From: CAYVAP01 sp964343195 | GTDB taxonomy: Bacteria > Bacteroidota > Bacteroidia > J057 | Assembly: GCA_964343195.1 (NCBI GenBank) | Contig: CAYFIR010000058.1 | Span: 1-38,506, forward strand | Direction of reading: 5' to 3' | DNA length: 38,506 nucleotides | In this document: positions 24,455-33,800 of the stretch, in pieces | Layout of the letters: each line of letters opens with the position of its first letter | Numbering within the stretch: position 1 is the first letter of the stretch | Made by a program: the position numbers and the translations under genes | Notes under the pieces: model-generated | Told to the model about the DNA's origin: nothing | The model's input: only the letters and a program-made list of their open reading frames with translations | The model's database searches: none

Positions 24455-26143
24455 TTAAAACACCACCTTCAGCTCCATTTCTTCTCCTTCGCGCAGGATG
24501 GTTACCGTCGTCTCCTGCCCGGGCTGAAACTGGCCCAGAGCCTGCATGTAGCTCTGCATGCCACGGATTTTGAGGTCGCCCATTTGGGTAACGACATCGC
24601 CTCCCTGTATGCCAGCGGTAGCGGCAGGTTTGCCTTCGGTGACGGCATCGATGCGCATGCCATCGCCTTCGAAGGTATAATCGGGCATGACGCCCAGCGT
24701 TACCCGAAAGCGTGGGGCGCGGGTGCTTTCTTCCTGCGAGGTCTCGGTGAATTCCAGCGGCTTGCTGCCGTCCAGTTCGGCTACCAGGGTCGCGATATAG
24801 GCGAGAATTTCCATGGAGCCTTCGTAGTTGATCAGGTGGGCATCGTCCTCGGGGCGGTGGTAGTCGGGATGGGTTCCGGAGAAAAAGTGCAGCACAGGAA
24901 CTTCTTCCAGGTAAAAGGAAGTGTGGTCAGAAGGCCCAACCCCCGACTTCGTGGTCTTGAGCGTAAATTCCTGGCAATTGACTTCCTCCAGTAAATCGGT
25001 CCAGATGGGCGAAGTCCCCACGCCGTTGATGACCAGGGCATGCTCCTCATTCAGCCGACCGATCATGTCCATGTTGATCATGTAGTTTAGCTGATCGTTG
25101 GGAATGGGGCTGTGTTTCACGAAGTATTTGGACCCCAATAATCCTTTTTCTTCCGCCGAAAATGCCAGAAAGATCAGGTTGTAGGCGTTGTATTCCGGAT
25201 GATTAGCAAAATATTCGGCGAGGGTGAGCAAACCGGCAGTTCCACTGGCATTGTCGTCGGCTCCGTTGTGGATCATGGGCTCAGCTCCGCGATACCGGGA
25301 ACCTTCGTCCCCCCAGCCAAGGTGGTCGTAATGGGCCCCAATGACGATGCTTTGTTCTGCGCCGCGATCCAGCCATCCGGCGAGGTTGTGGGCCTGTCGG
25401 GGATTTTCGTTCATCTCTACCCTCAGAGAGCCAATGCTGGCTTCTTCTTTTAGCTGCTCCGCGATTTCCTCCTGCACAAACAGTACGGGGATGCCGATGT
25501 CGTCAATTCGCTTGAAATCCCGTTCGGGATGATCGAGGTAATCTTCAGGGTTAAACACGATAACGGCTGCTGCACCCTTCTCCCTGGCGAGATTCAGGCG
25601 GTCAGTCAGGTCGTGGTACTTGAGGTACTTGGAGTGAGGGTGAACACCGTCTGGAGACGAAATGCTCATGAGCAACACACTGCCTTCCAGTTCTCCGGTA
25701 TGAGCGGCGTAATCGTCGTATTCCAGTTCCGGGGCGGTAATCCCGAAATTTACATCGATCAATTTTACATTTTCCAGGCTCCCGTTGCCCGATTGCTGGA
25801 TGGGATAAAAGTCCTGGTTGAGACGCAGGCTTTTTCCCTTCAAAACCAGTTCTGTGGAAGGGCTAACCGAAGCGGGAAGGTAGATCTCAAAAGGCTGGTC
25901 ATAGCTGGCCTCGGAGAAAAAAGGCGTCAGCCCGATTTTTTCGAAGCGCTGGATGATATAGGATGCTGCCAGTTCCTCGCCCTTCGTTCCGGCTTCGCGA
26001 CCTTCTAAAAAGTCATTGGCCAGAAAATAAACATCGGACTTATAGGCAGTCGCATTCAGGCTATCAGTGGAGACACAGGTTTGTGCCCAGCTGATACTGC
26101 TCAAAAGCAAAATCGATAACGTTGTCAGAATATTCTTGGTCAT
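24455..26143 (-). CDS. secreted M28 family aminopeptidase with PA and PDZ domains
   Basis: A 562-residue zinc aminopeptidase. The signal peptide is MTKNILTTLSILLLSSISWA (decides the start at 26143). A PA (protease-associated) insert lies at about 130-265. The M28 catalytic domain shows its metal-ligand set: GAHYDHLG (His), NGADDNASG (bridging Asp), SAEEKGLLGS (Glu pair), NMDMIGR (Asp) and THPDYHRPEDD (His). The C-terminal 90 residues are a PDZ-like domain (GDGMRIDAVTEGKPAATAGIQGGDVVTQMGD). This architecture is common in Bacteroidota secreted peptidases of peptide nutrition. No T9SS signal is seen, so a periplasmic location is likely. Specificity is unknown. Confidence 0.93.
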   Translation of the reverse strand: MTKNILTTLSILLLSSISWAQTCVSTDSLNATAYKSDVYFLANDFLEGREAGTKGEELAASYIIQRFEKIGLTPFFSEASYDQPFEIYLPASVSPSTELVLKGKSLRLNQDFYPIQQSGNGSLENVKLIDVNFGITAPELEYDDYAAHTGELEGSVLLMSISSPDGVHPHSKYLKYHDLTDRLNLAREKGAAAVIVFNPEDYLDHPERDFKRIDDIGIPVLFVQEEIAEQLKEEASIGSLRVEMNENPRQAHNLAGWLDRGAEQSIVIGAHYDHLGWGDEGSRYRGAEPMIHNGADDNASGTAGLLTLAEYFANHPEYNAYNLIFLAFSAEEKGLLGSKYFVKHSPIPNDQLNYMINMDMIGRLNEEHALVINGVGTSPIWTDLLEEVNCQEFTLKTTKSGVGPSDHTSFYLEEVPVLHFFSGTHPDYHRPEDDAHLINYEGSMEILAYIATLVAELDGSKPLEFTETSQEESTRAPRFRVTLGVMPDYTFEGDGMRIDAVTEGKPAATAGIQGGDVVTQMGDLKIRGMQSYMQALGQFQPGQETTVTILREGEEMELKVVF

Positions 26144-26531
26144 GTGGCAATGATGCTCGGTGTGAAAATTGGCATATAAAACTAGCAAAAAAATACATGG
26201 TGACTAGCTGAAGCTACTGACGATTAGTCCATGAACGAACCAGAAATTGGGAGTGATCTCCGAAATCGATTTTGCACGGATGAATGGTCAGAAAAACTGC
26301 CGGAATGGATAGTATGGTTTGGTGGATTGAATTTTTTTGTGACTCAGAAGAATGTGGCTTCCCTGATGCAAATAGATGAATATCACCACATTAGTTCGAT
26401 GGGAGAATTATTCGCATTTCATACTCAGGCCTGATAGGGGAAGGATGGCAACATTGTTGAGTTAACAGGAGTGTTCTGAAAAGACTCCTCCCCACTTCTG
26501 AAAATATGCAATTAATACGGGCCAACTTGCT
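26144..26531. other. divergent intergenic region between the M28 and serine hydrolase genes
   Basis: The region contains an AGGAGT/ACTCCT hairpin (26467-26489) shortly before the serine hydrolase gene. A 67-codon plus-strand ORF (26231-26434) has no recognisable features and is not called. No GH3 catalytic-domain remnant is visible that would complete the downstream protein. Confidence 0.5.
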
Positions 26532-28661
26532 ATGCGACAAGTCTGGGTGAAAAGAGGATGGTATATTTTGCTGTTACCCCTGGTGCTGGGGGCTGCTCTC
26601 TACGGCGTGGCAACGGCTGTAGACTGGGGAACAGATGCTCCGCCGGATCGTATCCAGCAATTTGAGTTTACCGTCTGGCGCGACACCATCAATGGGATGA
26701 GCTCCCAGAATGGGTTTACCATTACCCTTTCAGAGCGGGAAAAGACACGGGCTTCACTGCTTGTGCTTCAGAATCAGCGAAGCCTTCTCCCTTTCCAGAA
26801 CCTCGACCAAAAGAACTTTCACTTGCTGGTCCTTGGGGAAGAACTCCCCGTTTTTGCGGAGTACCTCAGCCTGTATGCTCCCATCACCCGTCAACAAAGT
26901 CTGAGTGTCAAATCCCTGCGAGCTGCGGATTTCCTGCCCTACAATCCGGTAATAGTAGCCCTGCATCAGCCGCGTGATGGCCGTTTTGAGCTGGAGAAAT
27001 TTCTCAGGGAATTACAACGCTACTGTGAGGTGGTCGTGGTGAATTTTGGGGATTCGGATCGACTGAGCCCCATCAAGGACCTTCCTACTCTGGTGCAGGT
27101 GCCCCATGCCCGGCGTATCCCACAGGAGGTGACGGCGCAACTGCTATTTGGTGGGGTAGGGGCTTCGCGGCCTTTGCCAGATGATCTGGCCGCCGAGCTG
27201 GAGCTAACTCAGAGCAACCTGTTTGCACCGATGCGTCTGGCATACTCCGAACCTGAATATGTAGGCATCAGCTCCGATAGCCTTGCCAAAATCGAGGAGA
27301 TTGTGCGAGAGGGAATCGATGAATTTGCCATGCCAGGGGCACAGGTCCTCGTGGCATACAAGGGGCATGTGATTTATCATCGTGCCTTTGGGTATCATAC
27401 CTATTACAAGCGTCAGCCGGTGCTGCTGTCGGATCTGTATGACCTGGCCTCAATCACCAAAGTCGCTGGAACGACCATGGCGGCCATGCAGCAGGTGGAG
27501 GCTGGCAACATGGATTTGAATGCCCCCCTGGGAACCTATTTTGATAATACCACCTACCAACCTGTAGCTCGGGTGAGCTACGATACCATCCGGATGCCAC
27601 TGCCCCTTGTCACGGATAGCCTGGTGGAGGAGGCGGCAGATGAGTTGCTGATGGTCGGGGATACCCTCCGGTTGGATGACAGTACTGGCCTGGTGGTAAA
27701 GGTGGTTAACTATCAGGGGGATCCGCAGAAGAGTGCTTCTCTGGAAGTACCCATGCGACAGCTAATGACCCATCATTCGGGGTTGGCTCCCAGTTTGCCG
27801 ATTGCTTCCTACATGCGGAGACTGAGTAGCCAGCTTTACAGCACTGTACTGGATGGCTCCTACACGGTACCTGTAGCGTCACATCTTTTCCTCCGGCAAA
27901 ATTACCTGGATTCTCTATGGAATGATGCCAAAAGTCTGGAGCCGGACTCCGGACGCTACCGATACAGCTGCGTGAACATGATCCTGGTGCAGCAGGCCAT
28001 AGACTCCATCAATGACAGTCCGCTTAGCCAGTACCTGGACAGCTCACTGTATGGGCCGTTAGGTTTGCAAACCATTGGCTACAATCCCCGCAGCCGATTT
28101 GGGATCGACCGACTGATTCCCACTGCCGAGGACCGGTGGAGGGGACAGCTACTCTGTGGAGATGTGCATGATCCTACCGCTGCTCTGCTGGGAGGTGTTA
28201 GCGGAAATGCCGGATTGTTCTCCAATGCCAATGACCTTGCCATTATGGGACAAATGCTCCTCAACGGCGGTCAATACGGAGGGCAGAGATACTATAATAT
28301 GGAGACCATTTCCCTATTTACGAGCCGGCAGCAGGGCCATCGCGGATATGGATGGGACAAGCCTCCAAGGGCTGCCGATTATATCATCGCGCCGAGTGCT
28401 TCGCCCGAGACTTTCGGGCATACCGGATTTACCGGTACCTGTTTCTGGGTAGATCCTGAACATGAGATTGTGTTTGTGTTTCTGTCCAATCGGGTGCACC
28501 CCTCCCAAAACAATCAGCGAATCAATCAGCTAAAAATCCGACAGCGTGTCCATCAGGTGATTTATGATGCGCTGGGCATTCCGCCTCGATTTGAAGAGCG
28601 GCCTCGACCGCCGGTATTGCAGGATTCCGTGACCCTGATGGCCCAGGCAGGGACATTGTAA
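26532..28661 (+). CDS. membrane-anchored serine hydrolase (beta-lactamase/AmpC fold) with N-terminal GH3 C-domain relic
   Basis: The 709-residue protein starts with a signal anchor (WYILLLPLVLGAALYGVATAV). Residues about 60-215 resemble the C-terminal alpha/beta domain of family 3 glycosidases (KTRASLLVLQNQRSLLPFQNLDQKNFHLLVLGEE). From about 235 it is a class C beta-lactamase-like domain: the nucleophile Ser in DLASITKVAGTTMAA (SITK), YSCVNMILVQQ where class C enzymes have YxN (Asn replaced by Cys), and HTGFTGTCFWVDPEHEIVFVFLSNR as the KTG equivalent. Known Bacteroidota relatives fuse a complete GH3 enzyme to this domain, giving about 1000 residues; here the GH3 catalytic half is absent. A role in cell-wall peptide or sugar processing is plausible but unproven. 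Confidence 0.85.
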   Translation: MRQVWVKRGWYILLLPLVLGAALYGVATAVDWGTDAPPDRIQQFEFTVWRDTINGMSSQNGFTITLSEREKTRASLLVLQNQRSLLPFQNLDQKNFHLLVLGEELPVFAEYLSLYAPITRQQSLSVKSLRAADFLPYNPVIVALHQPRDGRFELEKFLRELQRYCEVVVVNFGDSDRLSPIKDLPTLVQVPHARRIPQEVTAQLLFGGVGASRPLPDDLAAELELTQSNLFAPMRLAYSEPEYVGISSDSLAKIEEIVREGIDEFAMPGAQVLVAYKGHVIYHRAFGYHTYYKRQPVLLSDLYDLASITKVAGTTMAAMQQVEAGNMDLNAPLGTYFDNTTYQPVARVSYDTIRMPLPLVTDSLVEEAADELLMVGDTLRLDDSTGLVVKVVNYQGDPQKSASLEVPMRQLMTHHSGLAPSLPIASYMRRLSSQLYSTVLDGSYTVPVASHLFLRQNYLDSLWNDAKSLEPDSGRYRYSCVNMILVQQAIDSINDSPLSQYLDSSLYGPLGLQTIGYNPRSRFGIDRLIPTAEDRWRGQLLCGDVHDPTAALLGGVSGNAGLFSNANDLAIMGQMLLNGGQYGGQRYYNMETISLFTSRQQGHRGYGWDKPPRAADYIIAPSASPETFGHTGFTGTCFWVDPEHEIVFVFLSNRVHPSQNNQRINQLKIRQRVHQVIYDALGIPPRFEERPRPPVLQDSVTLMAQAGTL

Positions 28662-28740
28662 GGTTCCCCTGGATTCGCTATTCAACATTTACCCTTTAAA
28701 CTCGTTCTTTATAACAAGTATTGATGTACAGTCTTTTGCG

Positions 28741-28770
28741 GGGGATCACAGTAAAGTGATCTCCTTTTTT
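28741..28770 (+). terminator. rho-independent terminator of the serine hydrolase gene
   Basis: A 9-base stem, GGGGATCAC (28741-28749) with GTGATCTCC (28756-28764), including one G-U pair, is followed by six T. It lies 80 bases after the stop. Confidence 0.85.
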
Positions 28771-28890
28771 ATGGGGCCTTTGCAGGTAATGTGTTAGATA
28801 TTTTTCTTGAAACTTTCGTTTTAGCAGCAACTAGGAATTATTTCCCTGGAAAATTGGCCTGACATTCTTTGAGCGTAGTATATTGCATGT

Positions 28891-30153
28891 ATGTGGGAAG
28901 CCTTGTCATCCCTTACCCGAGCCGAAATCTGGCAGTATGCCTCCATCCCATTCATCAGTGGTTTGGTTGGGTGGAGCACCAACGTGTTGGCGCTCAGGAT
29001 GACGTTTTACCCGCTGGAATTCTGGGGGATTAAGCCTTTTCTCGGCTGGCAGGGAATCGTACCCGCCAAAGTTGGTGTGATGGCTGGAAAAGCCGTCGAC
29101 CTGCTTACTCCCAATCTCATTTCCGTAGAAGACCGTTTTGATCAGATAGAACCGGAGCGAGTCGCAGAAGAACTGGAACCCGCACTCAACCGACTGTCCA
29201 TTCAGATCATCGATGAAGTAATGGCTGAAGAGGTGCCTTCCCTTTGGGAGGCCGCGCCCTATAATGTGAAACAGCGTGTTTACCAGCGGGTGTCAGAAGA
29301 TTTGCCTGAAATTGTGGAAGACGTGATGCAGGAAGTCAAGAACCACATCACGGAACTGCTGGATCTCAGGGGAATGGTCGTCGAGGAACTGGAAAGAGAT
29401 CCTGATCTGCTAAATCAGATATTTCTACAGGTAGGAGAAGCGGAATTTGCGTTCATCAAACGATCCGGGCTTTACTTTGGCTTTCTGTTCGGAATCGTGC
29501 AAATGTTCCTGTTTTTTACCGCAAATAAGGTGCTGGGAGTTAATCCGGATGTTGCAGGATGGACACTCCCGGTAGCAGGTCTGTTTGTGGGCTGGGCGAC
29601 CAACCTGTTGGCATTGCGCATGATATTTGAGCCGTTGCGCCCCAGGCAAATTGGACCCTGGCGGGTACAGGGGTTGTTCCTGCGGAGGCAGTTAGAGGTA
29701 GCAGACCGTTATTCTCGGATGGTATCCAGCCGGATTTTAACTGCCCCCAAAATATTTAACACCCTTATCGCAGGAGCTGCTTCCGATCGGTTAGGCGGAA
29801 TGATAGAGTCACATATTCGCAGAGCGGTGGACCAGACCGCGGGAGCTTCCAAAACCCTGATACAGGTGGCCCAGGGAGCCAGGGCGGTAGTCCGCATTAA
29901 GAAAGAGATCAGTCGCCGTTTCGTGGATGCCTTGCCCTACTACATCAAGCATATGTTTGACTATGCTGAAGAGGCGCTGGACGTTGAGAACACTCTTCGA
30001 AACCGGATGCAGGGACTCCCTGCGATAGACTTTGTAGGGTTTTTGAGGCCTGTATTCCAGGAAGACGAGTGGAAGCTGATCCTTACCGGGGCAGTCCTGG
30101 GGTTCCTGGCAGGTGTCATGCAAATGATCTACGTGTTTGGGATAGCCCCCTAA
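28891..30153 (+). CDS. DUF445 family membrane protein
   Basis: The 420-residue protein matches the DUF445 pattern: an N-terminal membrane segment with GWxTNxLALRMxFxPL (residues 27-42), a long amphipathic helical region rich in Glu and Arg, two more membrane helices at about 193-215 and 222-245, and a final one near 395-415. The GWxTNxLALRM motif recurs at 234-244, showing an internal duplication of the hairpin unit. The family has no established function; members are inner-membrane proteins. The gene stands alone between two terminator-bounded units, with the cytochrome c gene 77 bases downstream on the same strand. Confidence 0.88.
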   Translation: MWEALSSLTRAEIWQYASIPFISGLVGWSTNVLALRMTFYPLEFWGIKPFLGWQGIVPAKVGVMAGKAVDLLTPNLISVEDRFDQIEPERVAEELEPALNRLSIQIIDEVMAEEVPSLWEAAPYNVKQRVYQRVSEDLPEIVEDVMQEVKNHITELLDLRGMVVEELERDPDLLNQIFLQVGEAEFAFIKRSGLYFGFLFGIVQMFLFFTANKVLGVNPDVAGWTLPVAGLFVGWATNLLALRMIFEPLRPRQIGPWRVQGLFLRRQLEVADRYSRMVSSRILTAPKIFNTLIAGAASDRLGGMIESHIRRAVDQTAGASKTLIQVAQGARAVVRIKKEISRRFVDALPYYIKHMFDYAEEALDVENTLRNRMQGLPAIDFVGFLRPVFQEDEWKLILTGAVLGFLAGVMQMIYVFGIAP

Positions 30154-30230
30154 GGTCGGCAAGGCATGATCCATCTGAACCTTTTACCGTGCAACTTCTC
30201 CCAATCCGCTAGCCAATAGCACCTATTCCC

Positions 30231-30650
30231 ATGAAAAAAGCTTTTTACTTCATCTGGCCTGTATTGCTGATCGCTGCTCTATTTGGCATCAAAGCTCTAA
30301 TGGATGGCAACCAGTCTGACTTTGAAGCTGGTCAACAGGTATACGAAGTGTATTGCATCAACTGCCACATGGAGCAGGGCGAGGGACTAAGAGGGCTGTA
30401 TCCTCCGGTAGCAAGTTCTGATTACGTAGCTGATCACGGGGTCGAGATGGCCTGTGGAATAGTACATGGCTACCAGGATTCCATGCTGGTGAATGGCGTT
30501 ATGTATCGACAGGCCATGCCCGGTGTTGAGGTGCTCTCAGATTATGAAGTCACCCAGGTGATCAATTACATCAAGACTGCCTGGGGGCCACAAGGGGAAC
30601 TGGTAGAATTCGAAGAAGTACGCGCTACGCTGGAAACGTGTGAAAAATAA
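30231..30650 (+). CDS. small membrane-anchored monoheme cytochrome c
   Basis: A 139-residue class I c-type cytochrome. An N-terminal signal anchor (FYFIWPVLLIAALFGIKAL) is followed by CINCH (residues 42-46), which binds heme covalently, then the GEGLRGLYPPVASSDY loop typical of periplasmic cytochromes with the axial Met in the YRQAMPGVEVLSDYEV segment. The last 20 residues are acidic and end in a Cys. It could accept electrons from enzymes such as the heme-linked sugar dehydrogenase elsewhere in the window, but no physical link is shown. It is followed by the converging T9SS protein gene. Confidence 0.9.
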   Translation: MKKAFYFIWPVLLIAALFGIKALMDGNQSDFEAGQQVYEVYCINCHMEQGEGLRGLYPPVASSDYVADHGVEMACGIVHGYQDSMLVNGVMYRQAMPGVEVLSDYEVTQVINYIKTAWGPQGELVEFEEVRATLETCEK

Positions 30651-30731
30651 GGCCGTTTCACTGTCAGGCCGCTGCGCTGTGATATCGCTCTGTTGCGAGA
30701 AGCGAGACAAAAAACATTCCCCTCTGACCTC

Positions 30732-30769
30732 AAAAAGAAAAGCCAGGCTCCCAATGGAAGCCCGGCTTT
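30732..30769 (-). terminator. rho-independent terminator of the large T9SS protein gene
   Basis: On the minus strand AAAGCCGGGCT (complement of 30759-30769) pairs with AGCCTGGCTTT (complement of 30739-30749) with one mismatch, then a T-rich run (TTTTCTTTTTG). It starts 34 bases after the stop codon at 30803. Confidence 0.8.
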
Positions 30770-30802
30770 AACTTTGTACCGACCGTCGATGCGGTCAGAA
30801 AA

Positions 30803-33800
30803 CTATTCGCGGATCAGTTTGCTGGTCCAGCGACCTTCAGTGGTAATAACTGTCACAGTGTAGATGCCAGCAGGCAGCTCAGTGACACTGAAGCGGGCTT
30901 CAGTAGCCAGTGGGGATGCCGACATCACTTGCTTTCCAACCAGATCGGATACCTGGATAGACTCGATGCGGGTTCCTGCCTTTACTTCAACCATGCTGCG
31001 AGTAGGGTTAGGGAACATACGAACGGCGTCTTTGGCCAGGGTGTGGATGCTGTTGGTCTCATCTACGATGGTGATCACCAGGGTAGCCTGAGAAAGGGTG
31101 GCATCGTTGTCCGGGTTGCTAAGGATCAGGGTAACGTACTCATCGGTTTCAGCTACTCCATCGTCCACGACGCTGATAGACTGCATCATGCTGTCTTCGC
31201 CACAGGCTCCTACTGTAAGGGTTCCGGCAGTGAAGCTGAAGTCTGTTCCTTCAGTTGCGGTGGTTCCAGTTGCATCAACTGCGATGTCAACGCTGGTCTC
31301 AAGGCCATTGCCCTGCAGGAAGTCAACAATTGCTTCTGCTACTCCTTCTGCTTCGGTTACAGAAATAGAATCGGTACGGAAGCCTACAACCGGTGCAGGA
31401 GCGATCTCGATGTCGTTGATAAACTGAGGGATGATCTGGTATCCGCTCAGAGCAGGATCATCGAACGTAAACTGCCATCCAAGACCTGTTACGGTAAATG
31501 GCTTCTCTGGACGAGCGGCCATGGCAGCGTCCACGTCAGCATCGATGCGCATGGTGAAAGTATCCACGCCATTGGTGATGTCGATGTTGTAGCTACCAGA
31601 GGTCTGCCAGTCAGCCGTATCAACCAGGGTCATACACTCCATGCGGATGTATTCGCTCTCGGTGAATTCTCCCAGGGAGTCCACTACCATCGGTGCCATG
31701 ATGGGGTTGCCGGCAGAGACGAAGATCAGGGTGTCAGGATCTATCTGAGCAAGTCCGCGGAACTCGGTAATCTCTCCGCGCATGACGATCTCATCGCCTT
31801 CGTTGACGGTGTACCCAAAATCATTGCGGCTGAAGGTCGCAATACCTCCGGTAGAGTCGATGAAGACAAAGTTGAGGTTGCTACCCTGCTGGTCCATGCC
31901 ATAGACGATGCCACGCAGCTCGCAGCGTACTCCCAGAGAATCGGGGAAGCCATTGCCGTCAGCGTCAGCCGTTACAGTGCCGATTGCATATACGGGGAAG
32001 TCGTTGTCCTCGATGGTGATGGTCAGCACGCTATCGCCCAGTACAGGACCACCTACTGGAGTGCTCAGCTCGATCACGATCTCCTCGTCCATTTCGACAT
32101 CGGTGTCGTCGTTGATCATCAGGCTCAACTGGAAAGGACCAGTAGTAGCCGCAGGGAAGGTCAGTACGGTGTCGTTCCATCCCATGAAGTCAGCCCCGTC
32201 AGTGGCGGTGCTGCTAGCACCGAGCGATACGGAAACGGTGGTTTGAGTGGGGAAAGGATTGGCCAGTGACACGTCAAAGGTGACGGTGCCGGCGTCTTCA
32301 CCAACGGTCAGGCTGGTAGGATCAAAGGAGAAACCTGGAGCATCTGCAACGATGATGTCCTGTACGTAACGAGGAAGGATTTGGTATCCGTCCAATGGAG
32401 GCTCATCAAACGTAAACTGTCCGCCGATTCCAATCACGTCGAACAGGCCGGTAGGAGCAGGAGAGCCATCTACGTCGGTATCACTGTCGATGCGCAGGGT
32501 CAGGGTATCGGTACCGTTTACCACGATGTCAACATTGGCAGAGCCAGAACCAGGCCACTGAGAGGCATCGGCCAGGAAGACGTTGTTGATGCGAATCAAC
32601 TCAGACTCGGTGACTTCACCCAGAGAGTCCACAACTGCGGGAGCCACGGTAGCATTACCAGCGGTCTCGAAGATGATGGTGTCAGGGGCAACCTGGGCCA
32701 GACCGCGGAATTCTTCCACTACTCCCTGAATGCGGACACTGTCGCCTTCCATGACGGTGTAGCCATAGGTATCGCCGAAAGAAGCTACTCCGATGCCTCC
32801 AGTCGCGTCGATGACGGTGAACTGAATATTGGATGCGGAGCCCTGTAGGTCAATTCCGTGCACGATGCCGCGGATCTCGCAGGTAACGTCCAGTGAGTCG
32901 GGCTCGCCATTGGCATCGGCATCTTCGGTGATCAGGCCGATGTTGTAAACAGGGATGATGGCGTCATTTTCCAGGATGGTGATGACCAGGGAGTCAGAAC
33001 CGACGATGCTTGCACCGTTCGTAGGGTTCATCAGCTTGATGACGATGGTCTCATCCATCTCGGGGTCGGCATCGTCGATTATGGCGACATCCAGCGAGAT
33101 CGGTGCGGTGGCACTGGCTGGGAATACGATGGTGGTATCCATCCAGGTGAAGTCCATACCGCTCATGGCAGAGCCGCTCATGGCCAGCATTACGTCCACT
33201 GCTACGGTGTCGGCAGGGGCGTTGGCAAGGCTGATATCAAAGCTGGCAGTGCCTACGGTTTCATCTACCGACAGGGTCGTCATGGCAAAAGAAACCTCAG
33301 GATCGGTGCTGGCAGCGCCACAGGGAGTCATGTAGTGGGCATCGAGAGAGTCATAGGTATTTTGTGGAAAAACCAGCCACTGAGTAGCTCCGATCGCCCA
33401 GTCGGTGGTTCCTTCATTAACGGAGGCCATACGTACCAGGGTGTACTCAGAGGTTGCTCCGGTTCCTACCGTCCAGTTGGTACCCGGATCAACACCCAGC
33501 TCGCCAATCACATCAACCGTATCCCCCATAGTGGTGTCAACAAGAATCAGGACATCATCACCATTGTAAAACGTGGTGGTGTGGGTAGTGTCAGCAACAC
33601 CCAGGACGGCAGCGTCAGCACTAGGGTTTGCAATGATGTACACGTCGCCTCCCATCAGCATGGTACCTGCTGGGAATGAAAGGGAGTCATTGGCAGAAGT
33701 CGCACCGTTGTTGAAGCGATACACTTTGTATGCACTTAGGTCAATGGCAGTCGACTTGGGATTGAAGATCTCATAGGCCTTATTGCTGCTTGAGCCCTCG

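Noticed and set aside
26231..26434. 67-codon plus-strand ORF before the serine hydrolase
   Set aside because: No recognisable motif, no ribosome-binding or promoter support, and short enough to arise by chance.
30929..32269. 446-codon plus-strand ORF opposite the large T9SS gene
   Set aside because: It is a shadow of the repetitive Asp/Thr/Val-rich coding sequence on the minus strand, which has a signal peptide, domains and a sorting signal.
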